The translations under genes were made by a program, and so were the position numbers. From positions 1,466,213 to 1,530,212 of the forward strand of contig NC_021175.1 of assembly GCF_000385925.1 (NCBI RefSeq): a DNA stretch of 64,000 bases, written 5' to 3'. Shown here one piece after another: positions 8,931 to 17,121 of this stretch (position 1 is the stretch's first letter; every line of letters begins with the position of its first letter). Under the pieces are notes generated by a model, which was not told the origin of the DNA, made no database searches, and worked only from the letters and a program-made list of their open reading frames with translations. The DNA is from Streptococcus cristatus AS 1.3089 (GTDB lineage Bacteria > Bacillota > Bacilli > Lactobacillales > Streptococcaceae).

Positions 8931-10154
8931 TTACTCAAAATCTGATCGAATTTTTTCCACCATTTCCTGATAATTTTCATGTGAAAATACTTGCTCTGAA
9001 ATCCCTTCGGTTTGAACATTATCAAAGGCGTAAACAGGCTTACCAGACTCTTGAAACTCCCTAATCACAGTGTCGAATTTCTGGTCATGGTTGATATCTA
9101 GATAAATGTCACTGCTCGCAAGTAGATCTTTTAAAGGATAGGGTAAAATCACAGGGTGCAAGCGAACATTTTCATAAGCCATCAGCTTGAGTAACTTATC
9201 AGACATCTGTGTATAGGCAGCAATATGAAACAGGCAGTTTGGCAATGCTTTCACTAAATATTCAATTCCCTCTAACCTATCCGAGTTTGTCAAGGTTACA
9301 CAGCGGAGAGCAAAGCCTTCATCTATCTGTTTAATAGCTTTCTCGACACCAAATTCATCTGTCTCGATAATGGTCGACCAATCAAGAGAATTGTAAAACC
9401 ACCATACTTCACGCAGACGCATGTTGGAAACAGTGTTCCATGGTTTTTGACCAGAAATATAATGCAAAACAGCAGGCAGTGGGGAAAGCGGAATTTCGAA
9501 AATCCAGTCATGCTTATCTAGCGCAGCTCCCATGTCAAAGCCGATTTGAAAATTGTAAGTATCTTCCAAATCAAGCTTTTTGCCCTCAAACATCAAATTC
9601 AAGATAGACTGATCACCTTCAGTAAAATTGGCTAATTCCCTATCTGTCAACTCAACCAATTGCTGAGCCATATTTTCTTCACGCCAACGCTTATTATTGA
9701 TGAGCATCACTCCAGAATTAAAGCCCAAGCCTACTCCATACGTCGCACGAATCGTTGCTACATAATAATCCTCCAGATCCATCTCAAAAAGATGATCCAG
9801 ATTTCGTGTCACAACAATATCACAATCTAAATATAAGACTCTATCTGCTTCAACATAGTTCGGTATAAAATAGCGCCCGTAAGCCATGTAGTTGATGTGA
9901 GCATAAGTTCCAGCTTCCCATTTCGATTTCACTTGATCGTCAATCTGATCATTAAACAATTTCACATCGTTCAACTGACTACCAGCTGCTTCTACCTTCT
10001 GACGCGTATAGTAAAACCATTCTTGAGGAATGTCCTGATTGAAAACATAAATATCTAAATTTTTATGATGACAGCAAAGAGATTTTATTGTCGTTTCAAT
10101 CTGTCTGATATACCCATAATCTCCCGAAACCACAACGGCTTTTTTCTTTCCCAA
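8931..10154 (-). CDS. gly: GT8-family glycosyltransferase of the accessory Sec locus (Gly type)
   Basis: Predicted sugar transferase acting on the serine-rich adhesin. The N-terminal domain (1-270) is a GT8 fold, with the DXD motif LDCDIVV (D110/D112) for metal and sugar nucleotide, then GLGFNSGVMLINNKRW and the HYISGQKPW motif. The C-terminal 130 residues form a second Rossmann-like domain (RLEGIEYLVKALPNCLFHIA, DIYLDINHDQKFDTVI), as in Gly proteins of these loci. The start is a TTG at 10154 preceded by GGGAG at good spacing. It is first in the operon behind a clear promoter. The adhesin and nss genes that usually precede it are absent. Confidence 0.85.
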   Translation of the reverse strand: MGKKKAVVVSGDYGYIRQIETTIKSLCCHHKNLDIYVFNQDIPQEWFYYTRQKVEAAGSQLNDVKLFNDQIDDQVKSKWEAGTYAHINYMAYGRYFIPNYVEADRVLYLDCDIVVTRNLDHLFEMDLEDYYVATIRATYGVGLGFNSGVMLINNKRWREENMAQQLVELTDRELANFTEGDQSILNLMFEGKKLDLEDTYNFQIGFDMGAALDKHDWIFEIPLSPLPAVLHYISGQKPWNTVSNMRLREVWWFYNSLDWSTIIETDEFGVEKAIKQIDEGFALRCVTLTNSDRLEGIEYLVKALPNCLFHIAAYTQMSDKLLKLMAYENVRLHPVILPYPLKDLLASSDIYLDINHDQKFDTVIREFQESGKPVYAFDNVQTEGISEQVFSHENYQEMVEKIRSDFE

Positions 10155-10208
10155 AACACTACTCCCACTATGTTTATAATATTCTCTAAAAAATCACTAT
10201 TAGGGCTC

Positions 10209-10237
10209 ATTATACCATAAATTCCGCCTTTATTCAA
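10209..10237 (-). promoter_or_regulatory. Promoter of the gly-sec operon
   Basis: On the minus strand TTGAAT (10232-10237) and TATAAT (10209-10214) are separated by exactly 17 bp and lie about 55 bp upstream of the gly start. No other good promoter is seen between here and pflA. Confidence 0.75.
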
Positions 10238-10461
10238 ACTCCTTCTTGGAAGCTAGACCTAACTTTGTGTAGCCTTACAATAGAGGTAAAAACTAAGCAG
10301 GCAAAAGAAGAAAGCTTGCTATAAACTCTTCTAATATATCCATCCTTTTAAAATCAGACAGCCACCACCTGTAACGTCTTTAAATAGGTGCTGATCATCC
10401 TATCAAAACTTATAGAATTAGGCTATCCCAAAGAATTAGCAGGTATTTTCTTGAGAAAAAT

Positions 10462-10636
10462 GAGAGTGGAACAGAAATCGGTAATTCGTTAGAATTCGAT
10501 TTCGTCGTCCCACCTCCGCACAGTTGAGTAGGGCTGTAAAAGCTGATGAAATCAGTGTAGTAGAGTCCACTCAACCACTGCGTCTTGCTCGACAATCCAA
10601 AGACAATTGAGAGGCTAGGACTTTTGTCCCAGCCTC
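10462..10636 (+). repeat. 175-bp multi-hairpin dispersed repeat, copy A
   Basis: One of four copies in the window. It can fold into three hairpins: an outer GTGGGAC/GTCCCAC stem with inner GAAATCG/CGATTTC and AATTC/GAATT (weakened here by GTGGAAC); a GTTGAGT/ACTCAAC stem enclosing GCTGAT/ATCAGC; and a terminal GAGGCT..AGCCTC stem. It fills the space between the gly promoter and the end of pflA, where its last hairpin could act as a terminator for pflA. Confidence 0.9.
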
Positions 10637-10657
10637 ATCTTACCCTACTTACATCAC

Positions 10658-11455
10658 TTAGTTATTATGCACCCGATTCATGTATTCGGTATAGGATTCC
10701 GTCTGCATCAGTTCCTTGGCATTTTTGACCCGCTCGGCAGTTGGGGGCTTCACCCCTTCCAGTGAATAAGGAATGCCCAGCTCCCGCCATTTAAACTCTC
10801 CCATCGTATGATAAGGTAAGATTTCAAACTTATCAACATTCTTGAGTGTTTTGACAAATTTACCTAGCTCAATCAAATCATCATCACGGTCCGTCAAGCC
10901 TGGCACCAGAACGTGACGAATCCACACTGGCTTCCCGATATCTGAGAGGTATTTTGCACAGGCCAAGATGTTTTTATTCGTCTGGCTGGTCACGATTCTA
11001 TGCTGTGCTTCATCAATTTCCTTGATATCCAGCAAAACCAAATCCGTCACCGCCATCAGTTTATTAAACTTTTCTAGATAACGAGGCGTGTTTCTAAAAG
11101 GCAGAGCGCAAGTATCCAGCGTACAATGAATCCCCAGTTCTTTGGCCTTAGTAAAGAAGGCAATCAAAAAGTCGATTTGCAGAAGTGCTTCTCCCCCGCT
11201 GACTGTAATGCCGCCTTTATTACCCCAGAAACCTTTGTAACGAAGAGCTTCTTGTAGGACATCATCCACGGTCCGCAACTGAGATTTATTGGTCTCCATC
11301 TCCCAAGTATCTGGATTGTGGCAATATTGACAACGCATATGACAGCCCTGCAAAAAGACGATGAAGCGGATACCGGGTCCGTCCACAGCCCCAAAACTCT
11401 CCGTAGAGTGCACCATTCCCGTTACTTTTCCATAATCAATAGCTTCTTCAACCAT
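10658..11455 (-). CDS. pflA: Pyruvate formate-lyase activating enzyme
   Basis: Radical-SAM enzyme that installs the glycyl radical on pyruvate formate-lyase, permitting anaerobic mixed-acid fermentation in the cytoplasm. The 265 residues carry the CxxxCxxC cluster motif (C38, C42, C45 in QGCHMRCQYCHNPDTW), the GGE motif (TVSGGEALLQ) and a PFL-activase C-terminus (ILPYHTMGEFKW). The ATG at 11455 follows GAGAGGG. Just upstream is a cre-like palindrome, which fits carbon-catabolite control of fermentation genes. It is monocistronic here; pfl itself is not in the window. Confidence 0.96.
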   Translation of the reverse strand: MVEEAIDYGKVTGMVHSTESFGAVDGPGIRFIVFLQGCHMRCQYCHNPDTWEMETNKSQLRTVDDVLQEALRYKGFWGNKGGITVSGGEALLQIDFLIAFFTKAKELGIHCTLDTCALPFRNTPRYLEKFNKLMAVTDLVLLDIKEIDEAQHRIVTSQTNKNILACAKYLSDIGKPVWIRHVLVPGLTDRDDDLIELGKFVKTLKNVDKFEILPYHTMGEFKWRELGIPYSLEGVKPPTAERVKNAKELMQTESYTEYMNRVHNN

Positions 11456-11472
11456 AATAACCCTCTCGCACT

Positions 11473-11486
11473 TGAAAACGTTTTAT
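11473..11486. promoter_or_regulatory. cre-like operator upstream of pflA
   Basis: TGAAAACGTTTTAT contains the palindrome AAAACGTTTT and matches the CcpA consensus TGNAARCGNWWWCA except for the last two bases. It lies 18-31 bp upstream of the pflA start, downstream of a TATAAT-like box (about 11497-11502), where CcpA would block elongation. Confidence 0.5.
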
Positions 11487-11643
11487 TTTATCTATATTAT
11501 ATCACTATTTGACTAAAAATAGATAGATTCTGCCTATTTTTTAGAAAACAAACTGTTTTTCAATTTCATTTTCATTGTGTTACAACAGATAGGATTTTCA
11601 GTTTGTCTAAAAATTACCACTCTCCGTTTCCAGCTTTCTCCAT

Positions 11644-11780
11644 AAAAAAGCCGCCCTAGGGGCGACCTTTTCGGAGATTGTTATGAAAAAAAGGTGCGGA
11701 ACTATAGCTATAACAGCTGCTCATCTGTTAAACTAAAGGACTCCTTCTATCAAATAAAGTTAAGAGGTCTTCATTTGATG
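11644..11780 (-). ncRNA. csRNA (CiaR-controlled small RNA), copy 1
   Basis: A CiaR-type promoter (next entry) would start a transcript near 11780 on the minus strand. It ends at a GC-rich hairpin (GTCGCCC/GGGCGGC) followed by six T at 11644-11649, giving an RNA of about 137 nt. It contains single-stranded, Shine-Dalgarno-complementary tracts (GAAGACCTC near the 5' end, CAATCTCC before the terminator), the signature by which streptococcal csRNAs base-pair with translation starts. An extra internal hairpin (AACAG..CTGTT) makes it longer than the copy at 35190. The two are alike over their 5' ends (TCAAATGAAGACCTC). Confidence 0.8.
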
Positions 11781-11785
11781 CTTCT

Positions 11786-11818
11786 AGTATACTGCACCAT
11801 ACTTAAAAGAAGCTTAAG
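11786..11818 (-). promoter_or_regulatory. CiaR direct repeat and -10 box of csRNA copy 1
   Basis: On the minus strand: CTTAAG, 5 bp, TTTAAG (11802-11818), 10 bp, then TATACT (11786-11791). This is exactly the arrangement known for CiaR-activated promoters (NTTAAG-N5-TTTAAG placed 10 bp from the -10). Confidence 0.88.
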
Positions 11819-11831
11819 CTGGTTTTAATCA

Positions 11832-11935
11832 TTATTTTACCAGAATAGCCAAGGTTTCGTATGGCTGCAGGGTCATGGTCGTTGCTACCATTGGCTCCTC
11901 ATAATTCGAAATCAGTACCTGCCTAATTTGATAAT
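11832..11935 (-). pseudogene. 3' remnant of a GH13 alpha-glucosidase (DexB-like)
   Basis: A minus-strand frame ending at a TAA (11832-11834) reads QVLISNYEEPMVATTM, then TLQPYETLAILVK. This resembles the extreme C-terminus of oligo-1,6-glucosidase/DexB enzymes (SNY..., LxPYE). The remaining 500 or so residues are missing and there is no start. The assignment rests on about 30 residues, so the family is tentative; that it is a coding remnant is more certain. Confidence 0.5.
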
Positions 11936-11941
11936 ATCTAA

Positions 11942-12052
11942 AAATGCTCTATCTTCTATCTCTCCGACGGCCGCCAGTTTCAATACACGGAAAGCCGACA
12001 CAAATTAGATAAATTTCGCTTTGTGGATTTTGCTACACGGCAAAAAGAATGA
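11942..12052 (+). pseudogene. 3' remnant of an unidentified gene
   Basis: A plus-strand frame without a start codon reads SIFYLSDGRQFQYTESRHKL, then DKFRFVDFATRQKE, and stops at 12050-12052. It has protein-like composition and is followed 28 bp later by a strong terminator, as expected for a genuine gene end. The family is not recognised. Confidence 0.4.
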
Positions 12053-12080
12053 AGTCGCTGATGCAGCGAGCATCAAAAAT

Positions 12081-12119
12081 CTCCTCTGTCAGCTAAAATC
12101 TAGCGATCAGAGGAGTTTT
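12081..12119 (+). terminator. Terminator of the truncated plus-strand gene
   Basis: CTCCTCTG (12081-12088) pairs with CAGAGGAG (12108-12115), with an inner AGCTA/TAGC match, followed by TTTT. Confidence 0.75.
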
Positions 12120-12377
12120 CCTGTTCTTTGGTTTATTTTTTAGTTTTTTATATTTAGGAGATGATATGAAAAATGTATGAAATTCTTATACGAGAATCTA
12201 TTTCTTGCTTCTATTGCTACTACTGGTTAGGCTACTTATTTGAGCTTGGAGCGGATGAATGATCCCTTATAATTTACTTTAACTTTATATGTCATTGGAC
12301 TGCCCTCATTTCTTATTTGTTGAGACTAGTATAAGACTTTCAGCTTAAGCATTCCTTATAAAAATCTTGCGGAAAAC
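12120..12377. other. Intergenic stretch with a possible broken short gene
   Basis: No intact gene. AGGAGATGAT followed by ATGAAAAATGTATGA gives a ribosome binding site and a 4-codon frame. In the next frame ATGAAATTC opens a 17-codon hydrophobic peptide ending at TAG. This looks like a decayed small membrane-protein gene, but the homology is unknown. Nothing else stands out. Confidence 0.3.
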
Positions 12378-12411
12378 TTAAAAAGAAGCTGAATTATTTT
12401 TCAGCTTCTTC
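12378..12411 (-). terminator. Terminator overlapping the stop of the CNNM/CBS gene
   Basis: AAGAAGCTGAA pairs with TTCAGCTTCTT around the stop codon, followed by T on the minus strand. Confidence 0.75.
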
Positions 12412-13734
12412 ATTTTCTTCAATGATTTCAGATATTTCCACTTTCACCTTGGTGACACGGCCATTCTTGACCTTGTCATTGGTCAAAATCAGTTTTTTAT
12501 TCTGACTTTCCACTTCATAGCTGAGCCGTTCTGTTGGATTTGGAATGGTCCCAACACCAGTCAGATAATAACCAGCAATGGTGTCCACATCATCACTATC
12601 GATTTCAACTTCAAAGTATTCATTAAAGTCATTGAGGGTCATTGTTCCTAAAACAATGTAGGTATTCTCACCGATTTCATGAACTTCGATGGCAACCTTG
12701 TCTGTCTCATCGTCAATCTCACCGACAATCTCCTCCAAGAGGTCTTCCAGTGTAACCAAACCTGCCATACCACCATACTCATCCAACAGAATCGCCATTT
12801 GATTTTGGGTATTCCGGAGAGATTTGAGCAAATCATCTACAAAAATCGTTTCAGGTACAAAGAGTGGCTCTTGCAGAATCTTACGCAGAACAATATTGTC
12901 AAAACCATTTACAAAGCCTTCATTCAATAGACGTTTTGTGTGAATGAGACCAATGACATTGTCCTTGTCGCCATCATAGACAGGAATCCGCGAAAAACTC
13001 TGCTTGAGAATGCTTTTGATGATTTCTTGAGTATCGTCCTGAATATCCACCATAAAGGCATCCGTCCGCGGTACCATGAGTTCACGCGCCATCAGCTCAT
13101 CCAGCGAGAAAATACCCTGCAACATTTCGATTTCGTCTGCATCCAGCGTCTCCTCGCTCTTAGTCAACATGTACTCAATCTCATCCCGCGTCATCTTTTC
13201 GTCTGCATCGTCGAACTGCATCGGCGTAATCCGACTAAGGAGATTAGTCGAAGCTGAGAGCAACCAAACGAAAGGACTGACGATTTTCCCTAGGAAGATA
13301 ATCACAGGTGCGGTACGAATGGCTAAACTGTCCTTGAGATTCATGGCAATCCGCTTAGGATAAAGCTCGCCTAAAACAATGGAAATATAGGTCAAAAGAG
13401 CAAGAGCCAAGAAACTAGCAACTGCATGTGCTGTTTTGGAATCACCCATCCAAGAAGCAAAGATTTTCCCTAGATTGTCCGCAAAGCTTGCCCCCGACAG
13501 GATATTGATGACGGTGATACCGACCTGAATCGTTGACAGAAAGTTATTGGGACTTTCAAGAACTTTTAATAAACGAATGTATTTGGCATCGCCTTCCTCG
13601 GCTTTCTGCTCGACGCGAGCTCGATTGAGTGATACCATCGCCATCTCAGAAGCTGAGAAAAAGGCATTTAGTAAGGTTAAAACAAATAGCAGTATTGCTT
13701 GCAATAAAATACTCTGACTGCCAGGGTCTTCCAT
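12394..13734 (-). CDS. CNNM/CorC-family membrane protein with CBS domains (TlyC-like)
   Basis: Often annotated hemolysin or magnesium/cobalt efflux protein. The family has a DUF21 membrane domain (about residues 10-190 with 3-4 helices), a CBS pair (about 205-330; motifs MVPRTDAFMVD and LLDEYGGMAGLVTLEDLLEE) and a C-terminal CorC_HlyC domain (about 345-430). It probably transports or senses divalent cations at the membrane. I chose the ATG at 13734 (MEDPGSQSILLQ), 7 bp after AGGAGA, over one 27 bp upstream that lacks a site, giving 446 residues. It is monocistronic with its own terminator. Substrate specificity cannot be told from sequence. Confidence 0.88.
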   Translation of the reverse strand: MEDPGSQSILLQAILLFVLTLLNAFFSASEMAMVSLNRARVEQKAEEGDAKYIRLLKVLESPNNFLSTIQVGITVINILSGASFADNLGKIFASWMGDSKTAHAVASFLALALLTYISIVLGELYPKRIAMNLKDSLAIRTAPVIIFLGKIVSPFVWLLSASTNLLSRITPMQFDDADEKMTRDEIEYMLTKSEETLDADEIEMLQGIFSLDELMARELMVPRTDAFMVDIQDDTQEIIKSILKQSFSRIPVYDGDKDNVIGLIHTKRLLNEGFVNGFDNIVLRKILQEPLFVPETIFVDDLLKSLRNTQNQMAILLDEYGGMAGLVTLEDLLEEIVGEIDDETDKVAIEVHEIGENTYIVLGTMTLNDFNEYFEVEIDSDDVDTIAGYYLTGVGTIPNPTERLSYEVESQNKKLILTNDKVKNGRVTKVKVEISEIIEENEEAEK

Positions 13735-13822
13735 GGATTCTTCTCCTAAAATTATGATCAACCTTGATTATAACATATTTTAGGATTCGTGCACAAGGAT
13801 TTATTGGAAAGCGTTTTGCATC

Positions 13823-15469
13823 TTAATTCTCCAAATCCTGCAAGACTTTTTCTAGCCGAGAAATAGCTCCGACAGGTAGGGCTGTCTTGGGATATTTCTG
13901 ATTGAAGGCCAGCAGGAAGTTTAATCGAACCTGCATTCTTTCACGAATGAGCTGTCTGTACTTGTCGTCAAAGTTTGGAACAGCATAACCCTTATAATCT
14001 AGGTACTCAAAACCTTCCAAAGGACCAAAAGTCTTAAATTGAGCCTTGCCGTCTACAATCTGCTCGATAACGTCTAAAGATACTTCCTTTGAAATACCTT
14101 TGCCCATATAAAAACCAGTATTGATAATGTAGCAAGCGACTCCCGATTCAAATAAACGACGGAATTTCCGATAATCTTCCACCAGTGGATAAACTCGGAA
14201 AGGGTTGGCATAAGGCTCAATAACCAAGTCTTCGTGCAAGCCAGTGACATTCTCGGCATTGGAGCGCTTAGTCATCAGGGTGCAGCCCATTGTGGAAGCC
14301 ATCAGCGGATCATTGATCTTAACCAGAGGCGGTAGAGAGTCATCTTTCATAATCCAGAAGATAGCGTTGATGGGCTCATCAATCCGATCTACTCGATTTG
14401 GAGTCGCAAAGCGCGATTTAACAGTCCGTCCATTCCCGTTACGGATGTCCTCAGTCACTAGCTTTTTCCGCCCATTTTCATCCAGCGTCACTCCGCAGTT
14501 CTGCACAGTGACAAAGAAATCCTGCTCACTATGACCTGTAGGGTAGTCATTTGTCTTGTCAAAATAAGACGGCTCGAGGGCAATAGAGGAGCCATCCTTA
14601 ATCGAGATAATGAAGGCATCGTCATGGAGAACCTTGATATCATATTTATGGTCATGCTTGGCATGCGTCAATGTGGATTTTCCTGAACCGGATAGACCAA
14701 AGAAAGATGCAACATAGTCTTCTTTTTCCGTCTTCTGCTTGAAGATTTTCAGACCTCCGTGGCAGGCAACATAGCCATTTCTAGCAGCCGTTCCCCAGGC
14801 TAAAGTCAAGGTTGCCTTTTTCAGCTCCCCGAAATAGTTTAAGCCCAGAATAACGGCGCAATTATGATTGGTATCAAAATAAACCAAACCTTCTGGATAG
14901 TCTGGATGCTTCCACTTGGGATCAAAAAAGACAAAGATATCATTCTCTTCGTACTTTTTAGAAGCTCGTAGGCGGTTCTTAAATTCCTCATCCAAAATCT
15001 GGAAATTCAAGAGCCAAGAATAAAGATTATTGATTTCTTCCTGAGGCACCATCAGGTGGGCGCAAACCATGAAGTCCTCATCCAGCCCTACAACTGCATC
15101 TGCCTTATAAAAGGTTCTCTGATGTGCTTGGTAAACAGCACTACGAACCAGAAATAGCAAATGCTCGTCTTCCTGACAGTCTCTGCCATAAATCCGTCTA
15201 GCCTTAGCAGTTCGGCCGACAACCGCCCCCGAATTAGTCAATAAAACGCGGGCATAGGAAGGAAGCCCCAGCTCCTTAGTATGAATCACCGGCATGTCCA
15301 GCACAACCGTTCCAGCAGCTACCGAAGCCAGTTGATAGGCTTCTTCTACTGTCTTGATTGCCTGCACCTGATTCTCATAAAAGGCTGTCTCTACAATGGT
15401 CTTCAAGGACGAAAAATAAGAAGAATCTTTTCTTATTTCTTGCGGAGAAAATTTACGACGTGTTACCAT
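13823..15469 (-). CDS. pckA: Phosphoenolpyruvate carboxykinase (ATP)
   Basis: Converts oxaloacetate and ATP to PEP, the entry step of gluconeogenesis. The 548 residues show the PCK P-loop GLSGSGKST (258-266), the metal site LHDDAF (281-286), the oxaloacetate-site region RVLLTNSGAVVGRTAKARR, and the Arg/Thr-rich VDRIDEPINAIFWIMKDD. The start follows a strong AAAGGAGG 7 bp upstream. Most streptococci lack PEP carboxykinase; S. sanguinis is a known exception with a gluconeogenic gene set, and this is part of my case for the species. It stands alone, and a 175-bp repeat follows the divergent side. Confidence 0.9.
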   Translation of the reverse strand: MVTRRKFSPQEIRKDSSYFSSLKTIVETAFYENQVQAIKTVEEAYQLASVAAGTVVLDMPVIHTKELGLPSYARVLLTNSGAVVGRTAKARRIYGRDCQEDEHLLFLVRSAVYQAHQRTFYKADAVVGLDEDFMVCAHLMVPQEEINNLYSWLLNFQILDEEFKNRLRASKKYEENDIFVFFDPKWKHPDYPEGLVYFDTNHNCAVILGLNYFGELKKATLTLAWGTAARNGYVACHGGLKIFKQKTEKEDYVASFFGLSGSGKSTLTHAKHDHKYDIKVLHDDAFIISIKDGSSIALEPSYFDKTNDYPTGHSEQDFFVTVQNCGVTLDENGRKKLVTEDIRNGNGRTVKSRFATPNRVDRIDEPINAIFWIMKDDSLPPLVKINDPLMASTMGCTLMTKRSNAENVTGLHEDLVIEPYANPFRVYPLVEDYRKFRRLFESGVACYIINTGFYMGKGISKEVSLDVIEQIVDGKAQFKTFGPLEGFEYLDYKGYAVPNFDDKYRQLIRERMQVRLNFLLAFNQKYPKTALPVGAISRLEKVLQDLEN

Positions 15470-15547
15470 AACGATACCTCCTTTATGCTATTACTATTAT
15501 TTTAGCATAAATATTCAATTATGCACGCTAAAAAATGCAGTAAAAAA

Positions 15548-15722
15548 GAGTCTGGGACAAAAGTCCTAGCCTCTCAATTGTCTTTGGATTGTCGAGTAAG
15601 ACGCAGTGGTTGAGTGGACTCTACTGCGCTGATTTTATCAGCTTTTACAGCCCTACTCAACTGTGCGGAGGTGGGACGACGAAATCGAATTCTAACGAAT
15701 TACCGATTTCTGTCCCACTCTC
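15548..15722 (-). repeat. 175-bp multi-hairpin dispersed repeat, copy B (inverted)
   Basis: Same length and sequence family as copy A, in reverse orientation. The nested GTTGAGT..ACTCAAC and GCTGAT..ATCAGC stems are preserved. Its edge abuts the stop codon of the AI-2E-family gene at 15723, so its first hairpin may serve as that gene's terminator. Confidence 0.92.
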
Positions 15723-16847
15723 CTATTTCTTTATAATACCAAATTCTTCATTCTTCTTTTGTTGCTGAGCTTCCTTGTGATTGTCATAAAGGTTGGCAAG
15801 GAATTTCACGATTTCCTTGAGGATAGAGTAGGTCGGAATCGCTACAATCATGCCCATAATACCATAGATATTACTTGAAAGAAGCAAGAGAACCATAATC
15901 GTAATAGGGTGCACCTTCATAACGCTCCCAACAATACGAGGATAGAGGATATTTCCATCAATCTGCTGGATAATCAACATATAGATCAAGGCCACCAACA
16001 TTTTATGAGGATCGGTAAAAAAGTAGGTGATTAGCATGGGAATCAAGCCGATACTAGGCCCCACATAAGGAATTAAGTTAGCCAGAGCTGAGAAAATCGC
16101 AAAGACCAAGGCATACTTGAGTCCAATGACACTGTAACCAATATATGCTAAGGTTCCAATCAGCAAGGCATCAATCGAAATACCACTGATATAACGGGCA
16201 ACCGTCGCATTGAGATTGGTCAAGAGACTAGATATATTTAGCTTATCGCGCTTGAGAACAGTCCGCTCCAGCATAGGCAAAAGCTTGTGTCCATCCATCA
16301 GGAAGTAGACCAAAAAAATCGGGGTCATGATGAGAATCATGAGGGTATTGATGACAGCAGACACTACACTACCCAGACTATTGGTAACACTATTTAAAAT
16401 ATTTTGCAGAATATCTACATAGGACAGATTGAGTTGCTGGATAGTAGACTGAATATTTAAACTCTTAAACAAAGGATTTTTGGATAATTGATTGACAAAA
16501 CTCTGGATTTCCCAATAGAGATTTTGCGTTGAATTAATCAAGCTGGATAGCTGGTTAATCAAAATTGGCAAGAGGTAGATTACTCCGACCGTCACTAGAC
16601 CAAAGAGCAGAAAAAGAGTGATTAAAATCCCGAAAATTCGATTGATTTTCAACTTTTTTTCGAGCAGTGTCACCAGAGGATTTGTGATATAGTAGAGAAA
16701 TCCTCCCATAACAAAGGGAATTAAAATCGTATTGATAACGCTCACCACCGGCGTAATCATATCTCCCATCTGGCGCCAGATGAAAAAGATAATCGTCAGC
16801 AGCAAAACTTCACTGGTCCAAAACATTAATTTACTTTTATGAAACAT
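15723..16847 (-). CDS. AI-2E transporter-family (PerM/YdiK type) membrane permease
   Basis: Polytopic membrane protein of the AI-2E/UPF0118 family; characterised members export autoinducer-2 or act as ion antiporters, and the substrate here is unknown. With the start at 16847 (MFHKSKLMFWTSEVLL, after GGAGGAGAG) it has 374 residues: two N-terminal helices, ITNPLVTLLEKKLKINR, a soluble segment rich in Gln/Ser/Leu (about 110-190), then a conserved C-terminal membrane block (PYVGPSIGLIPMLI, QQIDGNILYPRIVGS, HPITIMVLLLLSSNIYGIMG). The longer frame from 16886 has no ribosome binding site. Confidence 0.85.
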   Translation of the reverse strand: MFHKSKLMFWTSEVLLLTIIFFIWRQMGDMITPVVSVINTILIPFVMGGFLYYITNPLVTLLEKKLKINRIFGILITLFLLFGLVTVGVIYLLPILINQLSSLINSTQNLYWEIQSFVNQLSKNPLFKSLNIQSTIQQLNLSYVDILQNILNSVTNSLGSVVSAVINTLMILIMTPIFLVYFLMDGHKLLPMLERTVLKRDKLNISSLLTNLNATVARYISGISIDALLIGTLAYIGYSVIGLKYALVFAIFSALANLIPYVGPSIGLIPMLITYFFTDPHKMLVALIYMLIIQQIDGNILYPRIVGSVMKVHPITIMVLLLLSSNIYGIMGMIVAIPTYSILKEIVKFLANLYDNHKEAQQQKKNEEFGIIKK

Positions 16848-16997
16848 CTTTACTCTCCTCCAAGTTATTTTACCATAATTTATCATAAAATAAAGGTGAT
16901 TTCATAAAAGAAAGAATAAAAATGGAAACATTATTCAGTTCGAAGAATTTGGCTAGTCAGAAAAGATCACGCAATTTAAAATCTAAATCAGACAAGT

Positions 16998-17050
16998 AAA
17001 AAATCACCTGAAAGCAACAGCTGAAAAGCGGAATTTTTCAAGTGATTTTT
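16998..17050. terminator. Possible bidirectional terminator
   Basis: AAAAAATCAC (16998-17007) and GTGATTTTT (17042-17050) pair, extended inside by CTGAAA/TTTCAAG. It sits between two minus-strand genes and could end the DUF1827-like transcript. Confidence 0.55.
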
Positions 17051-17121
17051 GCTATTACCTCCATCAGGAAGCAAGGAATACAATTAAGAATGTAAAAATG
17101 TTTGAACCCGTAAACAGGTCA

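Noticed and set aside
10410..10595. Minus-strand frame almost identical to one at 33961-34293, suggesting a duplicated small gene
   Set aside because: The likeness comes entirely from the 175-bp non-coding repeat; there is no conserved start or ribosome binding site.
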